From NCBI GenBank assembly GCA_937881145.1, contig CALGFL010000340.1, positions 1-6,445 on the forward strand: a stretch of 6,445 nucleotides of DNA, in the 5' to 3' direction. The notes beneath the pieces were generated by a model. That model ran no database searches. It was not told the DNA's origin and worked only from the letters and a program-made list of their open reading frames with translations. Within the stretch, counting starts at the first letter, position 1; every line of letters starts with the position of its first letter. Positions 1 through 6,445 of this stretch are shown one piece after another. The position numbers and the translations under genes were made by a program. This stretch comes from an uncultured Bordetella sp. (GTDB lineage Bacteria; Pseudomonadota; Gammaproteobacteria; Burkholderiales; Burkholderiaceae_B).

Positions 1-801
1 CCAGGCGCGCCGCCCGCCGCCGATCAGCACCGTACCGTTGGCGCGCTGCTTGAAGGACAGGGGCCGCCCCGTACCCAGCACCACCGGGTCGAGAAAATGA
101 TCCATGCGCAGCGTGACCAGCATCATGGGGCTGATGGGCTGCATGGGCACGGGCTCGTCCCACTGCGCGGCAATGCGGTCGGCCCAGGCGCCGGCGCAAT
201 TGACCACGACAGGCGCGGTGCAGACGCTGTCGTTGGTCGCCACCGCCCACTGCCCGCCTTCGCGCTTGATCTCGTGCACCCGCACGCCTTCGAGAAAGCG
301 CGCGCCCAGGCTGGCGGCCTTGCGGCGAAAAGCCAGGGTCGTGCGATAGGGATCGGCCGCCGCATCGTCGCGTGCGGCCAGCCCGCCGCGCACCGTGGGC
401 GCGATCCGGGGAATCAGCGCACGCAGTTCGTCGGCGTCCATCCAGGTCTCATGCGTGTAGCCCAGCGACTGCATCAGGCGCAGACGCTCTTGAAGCGCGG
501 CCACGTCGGCCTCGTTCTCGGCCACGCGTATCTGGCCGTGCTGCTCGAAGCCGCAATCGTCGTCGACCAGTTCCTCGATGCGGTACCAAAGCTCGCGCGA
601 GGCCAACGCCAGCGGTATCTCGGCCACGTGGCGCGCCAGCGTGCGCACGCCGCCGGCGTTCACGCCAGACGCGTGGCGGCCGACGTAGTTCTTCTCGATC
701 ACCAGCGCCGGCACGCCGGCGCGCGCCAGATGCAGGGCGGTCGAGCTGCCGTGCAGGCCGCCGCCGATGACGATGACCGCCGCGCTGCGCGTATTGCTCA
801 T
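1..801 (-). CDS. Second DAO-fold FAD-dependent oxidoreductase (3' partial)
   Basis: The first 267 residues of another FAD oxidoreductase of the DAO/sarcosine-oxidase-beta fold are present; the frame is open at the left edge, so perhaps a third of the protein is missing. GGGLHG (13-18) within VIVIGGGLHGSSTALHLA is the FAD-binding glycine motif, with Glu36 ending the second strand. The stretch GRHASGVNAGGVR (41-53) fits the flavin-contacting loop of sarcosine-oxidase-beta-like proteins. VVVNCAGAWAD (198-208) is the mid-protein family motif, and VLIGGGRRAW ends the visible part. Unlike the first DAO-fold gene in the cluster it keeps the usual SGxNAGG loop, so the two are diverged paralogues rather than a recent duplication. 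The ATG at 801 has a GGGGAA site 9 nt upstream. It could be an alternative catalytic subunit for the Fe-S/FAD pair just upstream, or an independent oxidase acting on a later intermediate. The substrate is unknown. Confidence 0.9.
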   Translation of the reverse strand, partial: MSNTRSAAVIVIGGGLHGSSTALHLARAGVPALVIEKNYVGRHASGVNAGGVRTLARHVAEIPLALASRELWYRIEELVDDDCGFEQHGQIRVAENEADVAALQERLRLMQSLGYTHETWMDADELRALIPRIAPTVRGGLAARDDAAADPYRTTLAFRRKAASLGARFLEGVRVHEIKREGGQWAVATNDSVCTAPVVVNCAGAWADRIAAQWDEPVPMQPISPMMLVTLRMDHFLDPVVLGTGRPLSFKQRANGTVLIGGGRRAW

Positions 802-810
802 GGATGCCGC

Positions 811-816
811 TTCCCC
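811..816 (-). promoter_or_regulatory. Ribosome-binding site of the second DAO-fold gene
   Basis: GGGGAA on the minus strand lies 9 nt before the ATG at 801, in the 19-nt gap after the HcnB-like gene. It is a moderate match at acceptable spacing. No in-frame upstream start competes strongly. Confidence 0.5.
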
Positions 817-830
817 GGCGCTACGCGCCG
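816..830 (-). other. Short hairpin over the stop codon of the HcnB-like gene
   Basis: A perfect 6-bp GC inverted repeat (CGGCGC and GCGCCG) with a 3-nt loop spans the TAG stop of the HcnB-like gene. No T-run follows, so it is not a Rho-independent terminator. In so GC-rich a region it may be chance; if it forms in the mRNA it could affect passage of ribosomes to the next gene. Confidence 0.3.
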
Positions 831-2275
831 CCCCGCTTCTTCATCCGTATGACCGCCTGCTTCGAGTCCTCAGTCTGCGGCAGCGAGGCCAGCTCGCCCA
901 GCGTCAACGGTTTGGTCGGAAAGCGCAGCCGGTAGTAGCCGACTTCCGGCACCGGCACCCCGCGCTCCTCGGCGATGAGCTCGCTCACCGTCAGGCCGCA
1001 GAAGCGCCCTTGGCACGGTCCCATCCCGCAGCGCAGAAAAGCCTTCATCTGGTTCGGTCCGGAACAGCCCAGCGCCACCGTCTGGCGCACCTGATCGGCC
1101 GTGACCTCCTCGCAGCGGCACACGATGGTGTCGCCCGTGGGGCGGCGATATTCGTCGGGCGCCTTGTAGAGCGCGTCGAAGAAGGCGCGTCCGCGCACAA
1201 CCCGCTCCAGGGCCTTCCAGTAAGGCCTGGCGTCCTGATCGCGCTGGGCCGCGTCGATATGGCCCAGCACGCAGGCCGCGTTCAAGGCCGCCACCAGGCC
1301 GCGGTATTCCGCCGCGCGCGCGCCCGCGATGCCCGCGCCGTCGCCCGCGATGCCGATGCCCGGCACCGAGGTTGCGCCCCAGATGTCGACCCTGGGCTGC
1401 CAGCAATCCATGGCCGGATTCCATTCGTGCTCGACGCCCGCCGCGCGCGACAGGTTCACGTTGGGCACCACGCCCTGGTGCAGCATGAGTTGGTCGGCCG
1501 CCATCATCTCGGTACGTCCGTCGACGGTGTACTGCACCGATTCGAGCTTGTCCTTGCCCAAGGCCTTCAGGGCCTTGACGCCCTTGACGATGGGAATGGC
1601 GGCCTTGACCTCGCGCACCAGCTTCACGCCTTTGCCGAAATAAGGCGAGCGCAGGAAATCGAACGCATGCGGCAAGGCCTGCCGCAGTCGGCCGGGCGGC
1701 GCGGTCTCCAAAATGCGGTCGATCTTGACGCCCGCATTCAGGTATTGCCAGGCGACCAGATACAGCAGCGGGCCGCAGCCGGCCAGCATGGTGCGCTCGC
1801 CGGGCACCAGCCCCGCAGACTTGAGCAGGATCTGCGCCGCGCCGGCCGTGACCACGCCGGGCAGCGTCCAGCCCGGAATGGGAAAAGGTCGCTCCTGCGC
1901 GCCGGTGGCCAGCAGGATGTGTTTGGCATGCAGCAGGCGCGCTTCGCCGCCCACCGAATAGCCCACCTCGAAACCTTCTTCGGGATCGGGCGCGGTCATG
2001 CGCGAGATCGACCACACGGTGGCGCCGGGCTCATGGCGCGCGCCGCTGGCCTTGAAGGGCTCGAGCAGGCTCGCGCCGTGCCAGTAGTCCTCGCCCAGGA
2101 TGCGCTTGTCGGTGACCGGCGTGGTGGTGATGGCGCGATAGATCTGTCCGCCCGGAGCCTGCTGCTCGTCCAGCAGCACGGTATCCACGCCCAGCGCGGC
2201 GGCGACGGCGGCGGCCGAGAGGCCGGCCGGCCCCGCACCCACGATCAGCAGTTCGCATTGCGTGACCTGCATCAT
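821..2275 (-). CDS. FAD/NAD(P)-fold oxidoreductase subunit with C-terminal BFD-like [2Fe-2S] domain (HcnB/opine oxidase A-like)
   Basis: This 484-residue subunit has a pyridine-nucleotide-disulfide oxidoreductase fold and resembles HcnB and the A subunit of octopine/nopaline oxidases. The first dinucleotide motif is GAGPAG (13-18), followed by APGGQIYR (40-47), the ATG motif LLATGAQERP (121-130), a second Rossmann-like glycine motif GCGPLL (166-171) and the FAD-closing stretch IAGDGAGIAGARAAE (309-323). From about 384 a BFD-like domain begins: C386-x-C388, then x32, then C421-x4-C426, which matches the [2Fe-2S] spacing of Fer2_BFD. Two further cysteines (C404, C416) are nearby. The second motif lacks the third glycine of canonical GxGxxG, so NAD(P) binding should not be assumed; members of this group commonly act as electron-transfer partners. 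Two ATGs stand in tandem (2275 and 2272), both near a GAGGT site; 2275 is given. The stop lies 19 nt before the last gene. Confidence 0.93.
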   Translation of the reverse strand: MMQVTQCELLIVGAGPAGLSAAAVAAALGVDTVLLDEQQAPGGQIYRAITTTPVTDKRILGEDYWHGASLLEPFKASGARHEPGATVWSISRMTAPDPEEGFEVGYSVGGEARLLHAKHILLATGAQERPFPIPGWTLPGVVTAGAAQILLKSAGLVPGERTMLAGCGPLLYLVAWQYLNAGVKIDRILETAPPGRLRQALPHAFDFLRSPYFGKGVKLVREVKAAIPIVKGVKALKALGKDKLESVQYTVDGRTEMMAADQLMLHQGVVPNVNLSRAAGVEHEWNPAMDCWQPRVDIWGATSVPGIGIAGDGAGIAGARAAEYRGLVAALNAACVLGHIDAAQRDQDARPYWKALERVVRGRAFFDALYKAPDEYRRPTGDTIVCRCEEVTADQVRQTVALGCSGPNQMKAFLRCGMGPCQGRFCGLTVSELIAEERGVPVPEVGYYRLRFPTKPLTLGELASLPQTEDSKQAVIRMKKRGGA

Positions 2276-2577
2276 TGCACCTCGCGTGCGCCGTGCTGGC
2301 GCTCGACACTCATGCCTTCGGCCACCTGCGTCATGCAGGCCTGCCGATTGGGCCGGCCGTCTATGGTGACCAGGCAGTCGTAGCACACGCCCATCATGCA
2401 ATAGGGGCCGCGCGGCACGTCGTTGACTACGGTGTCGCGGCACGCGTCGCGGCCGCTGGCGAACAAGGCCGCCGCCACGCTGTCGCCGGCGCGGCAGGCC
2501 ACAGCCTGGCCGTCGACCGTGATGCGCACCGAAGCGACCGCGGCCTGGCGCTCGGCCTCAGCTAGCCTTTTGAACAT
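2272..2577 (-). CDS. Small [2Fe-2S] ferredoxin-like subunit (HcnA-like, Fer2_4)
   Basis: This 101-residue plant-type [2Fe-2S] protein resembles the small subunit of heteromeric amine/amino-acid dehydrogenases (HcnA, the gamma-type subunit of D-hydroxyproline dehydrogenase). The cluster ligands are visible as C60-x4-C65-x2-C68-x12-C81 within the hallmark stretches RGPYCMMGVCYDCLVTIDG (56-74) and NRQACMT (77-83). Residues 16-40 form the beta-grasp start (VRITVDGQ, then AGDSVAAAL). Its role is to carry electrons between the two flavin subunits or on toward an acceptor. The start at 2577 is preferred over an upstream in-frame ATG at 2613 because a clear GGAGGT site sits just 3 nt before it, whereas the upstream codon has no such site. 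The start lies inside the previous gene's last codons, and the stop overlaps the next start as ATGA, so subunit ratios are probably set by coupled translation. Confidence 0.93.
   Translation of the reverse strand: MFKRLAEAERQAAVASVRITVDGQAVACRAGDSVAAALFASGRDACRDTVVNDVPRGPYCMMGVCYDCLVTIDGRPNRQACMTQVAEGMSVERQHGAREVQ
2279..2283 (-). promoter_or_regulatory. Ribosome-binding site of the HcnB-like gene
   Basis: GAGGT on the minus strand is 3 nt from the ATG at 2275 and 6 nt from the second ATG at 2272. The second spacing is closer to the usual optimum, so initiation at 2272 (483 residues) is a real alternative. Confidence 0.6.
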
Positions 2578-3724
2578 GAAACCTCCGGGTAGAAAACGGC
2601 GACATGTCTTCATCGAGCATGCCGTTCACGATCATGGGCGCCATCTTGAGCGCGTGGGCCGCGGCCAGCGTCACGCCGCTGTGGCAGGTGACCACGAAGG
2701 CGCCGGGGCAGGTGGCGGATTGTTCATAAATGGGAAAACCGTCGGGCGACATTACCCGCAGCGCCGACCAGGTACGCACCGCGCGCACGTCGCGCAGCGC
2801 CGGCAGCATGCGCACGGCCCGATCGGCCAGCGTGCCCAGGATGGGCAGCTTCACCACGTCGTCGGCAAAGCCGGCCTCTTCCTGCGAGTCGCCGATCAGC
2901 CAGCTGCCTTCGTCCATCTGGCGCAGCGTGGTGACGGGCGTATGCAGAATGCGGCGGGTGCGCTCGAGCACGATGATCTGGCCGCGCTGCGGCCGCACGG
3001 GCACATCCAGGCCTATCTGCCTGGCCATCTCTTTATTGCCCAGGCCGCAAGCCACGACCAGCTTGCGCGAGTGCAATACGCCGCTGGGCGTATCCACCGA
3101 AAAAATGCCGTTGTCGAACCGGATGCCCCGCGCCGGACAGCGCGGCAGATAGTCGACCTTTTCCCGCGCGAAGGCGCTGTGCAGGGCGCGCAGCAGCTTG
3201 AGCGGGTTGGCGATGCCGTCCAGCGGCGTCCAGCACGCCCCGCGCACCTCGGGCCCCGCGCCCGGCATCATGTCGAGCAGCGCCTGGCGATCGAGCATCT
3301 TCCAGTCATAGGGCTTCATGCCCGGCTGCGCCATCAGCTCGTTCATATACGCGATGCGCCCCTCGACTTCCTCATCGCTCAGGCAAAGATGCAGGCCGCC
3401 GTTCTGCTCCAGGCGCACGTCCACGCCGGTCTTATCGAGCAGCTCGCGGGCCAGCTGCGGCCAGGCCGCCGCCGAAGACTGCGTCCAGACCGAATAGCGG
3501 GCCATGCCCATGCCTTTGCTCTGCACCCAGACCAGGCCGAAATTGCCGCGCGAGGCGCGATAGGCCACATCGCCCTCGTCGAGCACGGCCACGCGCTCGA
3601 GCTGGCGGCGCAGGCCATAGGCAATCGAGGAGCCCACCAGGCCGCCGCCGACGACCAGGGCGTCGTAAATGCCATCGCGCGGCGCGGCGCCTGCCGCGGG
3701 CGCAAGGCGCGTTGCTTGATTCAT
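2558..3724 (-). CDS. DAO-fold FAD oxidoreductase, catalytic subunit (HcnC/opine oxidase B-like)
   Basis: This 388-residue FAD protein of the D-amino-acid-oxidase/glycine-oxidase fold (PF01266 type) is expected to oxidise the C-N bond of an amino compound. The dinucleotide-binding GGGLVG lies at 26-31 inside a VVGGGLVGSSIA strand-helix, with acidic Asp49/Glu50 at the end of the second strand to hold the FAD ribose. ASRGNFGLVWVQ (58-69) follows, then late family motifs RTWSALRVMSPDGFP (317-331) and HSGVTLAAAHA (348-358). The N-terminus before residue 20 is Ala-rich and probably disordered; no signal peptide is evident. The start at 3724 is supported by an AAGGA site 5 nt upstream and by the one-base TAATG overlap with the permease stop. 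The 3' end overlaps the ferredoxin-like gene by 20 nt. By analogy with HcnABC, opine oxidases and D-hydroxyproline dehydrogenase, it is the substrate-oxidising subunit of a complex with the next two products. Substrate candidates include opines, N-alkyl or D-amino acids; none is proven. Confidence 0.9.
   Translation of the reverse strand: MNQATRLAPAAGAAPRDGIYDALVVGGGLVGSSIAYGLRRQLERVAVLDEGDVAYRASRGNFGLVWVQSKGMGMARYSVWTQSSAAAWPQLARELLDKTGVDVRLEQNGGLHLCLSDEEVEGRIAYMNELMAQPGMKPYDWKMLDRQALLDMMPGAGPEVRGACWTPLDGIANPLKLLRALHSAFAREKVDYLPRCPARGIRFDNGIFSVDTPSGVLHSRKLVVACGLGNKEMARQIGLDVPVRPQRGQIIVLERTRRILHTPVTTLRQMDEGSWLIGDSQEEAGFADDVVKLPILGTLADRAVRMLPALRDVRAVRTWSALRVMSPDGFPIYEQSATCPGAFVVTCHSGVTLAAAHALKMAPMIVNGMLDEDMSPFSTRRFHVQKAS
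2581..2586 (-). promoter_or_regulatory. Ribosome-binding site of the ferredoxin-like gene
   Basis: GGAGGT on the minus strand lies 3 nt before the ATG at 2577, inside the coding end of the DAO-fold gene. It is the strongest Shine-Dalgarno match in the window and decides the 2577 start over the ATG at 2613. The spacing is shorter than usual. Confidence 0.75.
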
Positions 3725-4524
3725 TAGCGTCCTTTTCCAACAAATAGCGTTTCCAGTCCGACGATGCGGTCGAGAACGAAGACCGCAATGGCCGTCACGA
3801 AAATCAGAAGTGCCGATACTGCCGTCACCATCGGGTCGATCGTATCCTGGATGTGCAGGAAGATACGCACCGGCAGCTTGGTGGTCGAAGGCGAGGCGAT
3901 GAAGATCGACATTGTCAGTTCGTCGAAGCTGGTGATGAAGGCGATCATCCAGCCGCTGATCACGCCGGGCATCACCAGCGGCAGCGCCACGCGCCGGAAC
4001 GCGGTCCAGGCCGAGGCGCCCAGCGACAGCGCGGCGCGCTCGAGCATGGGGTCGATGCCGGTGGCCGATGCCAGCACCAGGCGCAGGGCATAGGGCATGA
4101 TGATGATCACGTGCGCGATCACCAGCCCGATGAAGGTGCCCGCGAGACCGACGCTGGTGAAAAACCTGAGAAAGGCCAGCCCCAGCACCACCGACGGGAC
4201 CAGCAGCGGCGACATCAGAAAAGCCAGCAGCGCCTCGCGTCCGCGAAAGCGGTTGCGCGCGATCGCCATTGCGCCGGGCAGCGACAAGGCGGTGGCCAGC
4301 GTGGCCGACAACGTGCCCAGCCCCAGGCTGAACCAGATGGCGTCGATGAACTCCGGGTTCTGGGCGATCTCGCGAAAATGCCGCAGGGACAGCCCCGTGG
4401 TCGGCAAGGAGATATAGCCCAGCGGCGTGAACGAAACCGCGCACACCATAATGATCGGCGCCAGGATGAAGAGAATGAACAGCGCGTGAAACAGCAGGCT
4501 GAGGGGTCCGTTTCGGGTGGCCAT
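3724..4524 (-). CDS. ABC transporter permease, PotC-like
   Basis: This is the second inner-membrane permease, 266 residues, the usual size for PotC-like proteins. Hydrophobic segments lie at about 8-32, 63-88, 98-122, 130-153, 186-208 and 232-252. The EAA loop is at 162-188 (ERAALSLGASAWTAFRR, then PLVMPG). The motif SFDELTMSIFI (199-209) after the loop is characteristic of the PotC branch and distinguishes it from the PotB-like neighbour. The ATG at 4524 has a strong AAGGAAG ribosome-binding site 4 nt upstream. The stop TAA shares one base with the start of the next gene (TAATG), so transporter and enzyme genes are coupled at this junction. It should form the channel with the PotB-like protein. 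The family call is firm; the ligand is not determined. Confidence 0.94.
   Translation of the reverse strand: MATRNGPLSLLFHALFILFILAPIIMVCAVSFTPLGYISLPTTGLSLRHFREIAQNPEFIDAIWFSLGLGTLSATLATALSLPGAMAIARNRFRGREALLAFLMSPLLVPSVVLGLAFLRFFTSVGLAGTFIGLVIAHVIIIMPYALRLVLASATGIDPMLERAALSLGASAWTAFRRVALPLVMPGVISGWMIAFITSFDELTMSIFIASPSTTKLPVRIFLHIQDTIDPMVTAVSALLIFVTAIAVFVLDRIVGLETLFVGKGR
3730..3734 (-). promoter_or_regulatory. Ribosome-binding site of the first DAO-fold gene
   Basis: AAGGA on the minus strand lies 5 nt before the ATG at 3724 and is embedded in the last codons of the PotC-like permease. It supports the TAATG start and coupled translation from transporter to enzyme. Confidence 0.65.
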
Positions 4525-4528
4525 GGTG

Positions 4529-4535
4529 CTTCCTT
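4529..4535 (-). promoter_or_regulatory. Ribosome-binding site of the PotC-like gene
   Basis: AAGGAAG on the minus strand lies 4 nt before the ATG at 4524, in the 28-nt spacer between the permeases. It fixes the start. Nothing resembling a promoter or hairpin is visible in the remainder of that spacer. Confidence 0.7.
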
Positions 4536-4552
4536 TTTGGCGTTGGCGGGCC

Positions 4553-5403
4553 CTAGTTGAAGACCGCGCCGTAGCGGCGCTCGACCAGGCGGTTGGCCGC
4601 CAGCAGCACGATCACCATGGAGATCAGCAGCAACACGGCCAGCGCGGCGCCCAGCGGCCAGTTCAGGGTGTTGAGAAACTCGTCGTACGCCGCCGTGGCC
4701 ACCGTCTGCAGGCGTCGGCCCGCGATGATGGCCGGCGTGGCGAAGGCGCTGGCCGCCATGGCGAACACCATGATGGAACCCGACAGTATGCCCGGCACGA
4801 TCTGCGGCACGATCACGCGCCGCAACACCGTGAACTGGCTGGCCCCCAGGGACAGCGCCGCCGCTTCCGTGGCGGGATTGATGCGCTGCAGGGATGCCCA
4901 CACCGAAATCACCATGAAGGGCACCAGCACGTGCGTGAGCGCAATGCCCATGCCCAGGTTGGTGTACATCAGGCTGACGGGCCGGGACGCCAGTCCGGCG
5001 GCCATCAGCGTCTTGCTGATCAGTCCCGTGGAGCCAAAGAGCAGCGCCCAGCCCAAGGTGCGCACCACCACCGAGGTGAGCAGCGGCCCCAGCACCACCA
5101 TCAGGAACAGGCCCTTCCAGGGATTGCGCATGCGCGACAGCACATAAGCCTCGAACGTGCCCAGCACGGCGCAGGCCAGCGTCACCAGGATCGCCACGCC
5201 ATAGGTGCGCAGGAATATCTGGTGATAGTAGTGATCCGAAAAAACCTGGATGTAGTTCTTCCAGATGAAGGTGGGCTGCATGCCGCCCATGAACTTGAAA
5301 TCGTAGAAGCTGATCACGAACACCATGAGCAGCGGCACGACGAGAAAAACGGCGTACACCACCAAGGCCGGCGTACTCAGCAGCCAGGGATTGGCGCGCG
5401 CAT

Positions 5404-5407
<4 letters not shown>
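4553..5407 (-). CDS. ABC transporter permease, PotB-like
   Basis: This is an inner-membrane permease subunit of 284 residues, normal for the PotB/BPD_transp_1 family, and one half of the translocation channel. About six hydrophobic segments are visible near residues 12-34, 68-90, 97-119, 151-171, 206-229 and 251-271. The cytoplasmic EAA loop that docks on the ATPase is at about 180-206 (TEAAALSLGAS, then a proline and glycine at its end). The segment FATPAIIAG (222-230) is typical of PotB-type proteins. The start at 5407 is chosen because it forms an ATGA overlap with the ATPase stop and has a GGAG motif 7 nt upstream; the frame stays open further upstream, but only with arginine-rich, non-family sequence. 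A 28-nt spacer separates it from the next permease. It pairs with that permease as a heterodimer; the substrate is unknown. Confidence 0.94.

Positions 5408-6445
<1,038 letters not shown>

Noticed and set aside
870..2015. Minus-strand open frame of 381 codons in another frame of the HcnB-like gene
   Set aside because: It is an out-of-frame Arg/Gly/Ala-rich shadow; the frame from 2275 to 821 carries all the motifs.
767..2383. Long plus-strand open frame of 538 codons opposite the HcnB-like gene
   Set aside because: Its product is rich in Arg, His, Ala and Gly with no recognisable domain, while the minus strand carries clear FAD and Fe-S motifs over the same bases. Long antisense frames are expected opposite real genes in high-GC DNA.
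821..3724. Naming the three enzyme genes hcnABC (hydrogen cyanide synthase)
   Set aside because: Subunit composition matches, but so do opine oxidases and D-hydroxyproline dehydrogenases. The gene order differs from hcnABC and a linked importer suggests uptake of an external substrate, so cyanide production is not supported.
2423..3727. Plus-strand open frame of 434 codons opposite the first DAO-fold gene
   Set aside because: It has the same low-complexity Arg/His/Ala composition and no family motif; it mirrors the coding strand's GC-rich third positions.
4525..4552. Possible promoter or terminator between the two permease genes
   Set aside because: The 28-nt gap holds a ribosome-binding site but no -35/-10 pair, inverted repeat or T-run convincing enough to report.

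Overview
The window is a single tightly packed, minus-strand gene cluster from a high-GC bacterium. GC-rich third positions, long spurious antisense reading frames and the general look of the proteins fit a betaproteobacterium of the Bordetella/Achromobacter (Alcaligenaceae) type. That assignment is an impression from codon use and protein style, not a database result. Seven genes are present. All are read right to left, and the one at each end is cut by the window edge. The largest gap between genes is 28 nt, and four of the six junctions overlap. No promoter, terminator, RNA gene, repeat array or mobile element is visible, so the window looks like the interior of one operon.

In transcription order (right to left), the first three genes are an ABC importer of the polyamine/opine/phosphonate (PotABC-like) type: an ATPase with a C-terminal TOBE-like region (5404-6445, N-terminus missing) and two inner-membrane permeases (4553-5407 and 3724-4524). 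No periplasmic substrate-binding protein lies in the window. It is probably encoded upstream, beyond the right edge.

The next three genes encode the parts of a heteromeric flavin/iron-sulfur amine dehydrogenase. They are a DAO-fold FAD subunit (2558-3724), a small plant-type [2Fe-2S] protein (2272-2577) and a larger FAD/pyridine-nucleotide-disulfide-fold subunit with a C-terminal BFD-like [2Fe-2S] domain (821-2275). This is the subunit set of hydrogen cyanide synthase HcnABC, of opine (octopine/nopaline) oxidases and of bacterial D-hydroxyproline dehydrogenases. The last gene (1-801, C-terminus missing) is a second, divergent DAO-fold oxidoreductase.

The likely logic is that the importer brings in a small amino-group compound (an opine, N-substituted amino acid, D-amino acid or similar). 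The DAO-fold subunit oxidises its C-N bond and passes electrons through the FAD and Fe-S centres to the respiratory chain. The exact substrate cannot be read from the sequence. The most notable feature is that two different DAO-fold subunits flank one shared Fe-S/FAD electron-transfer pair.
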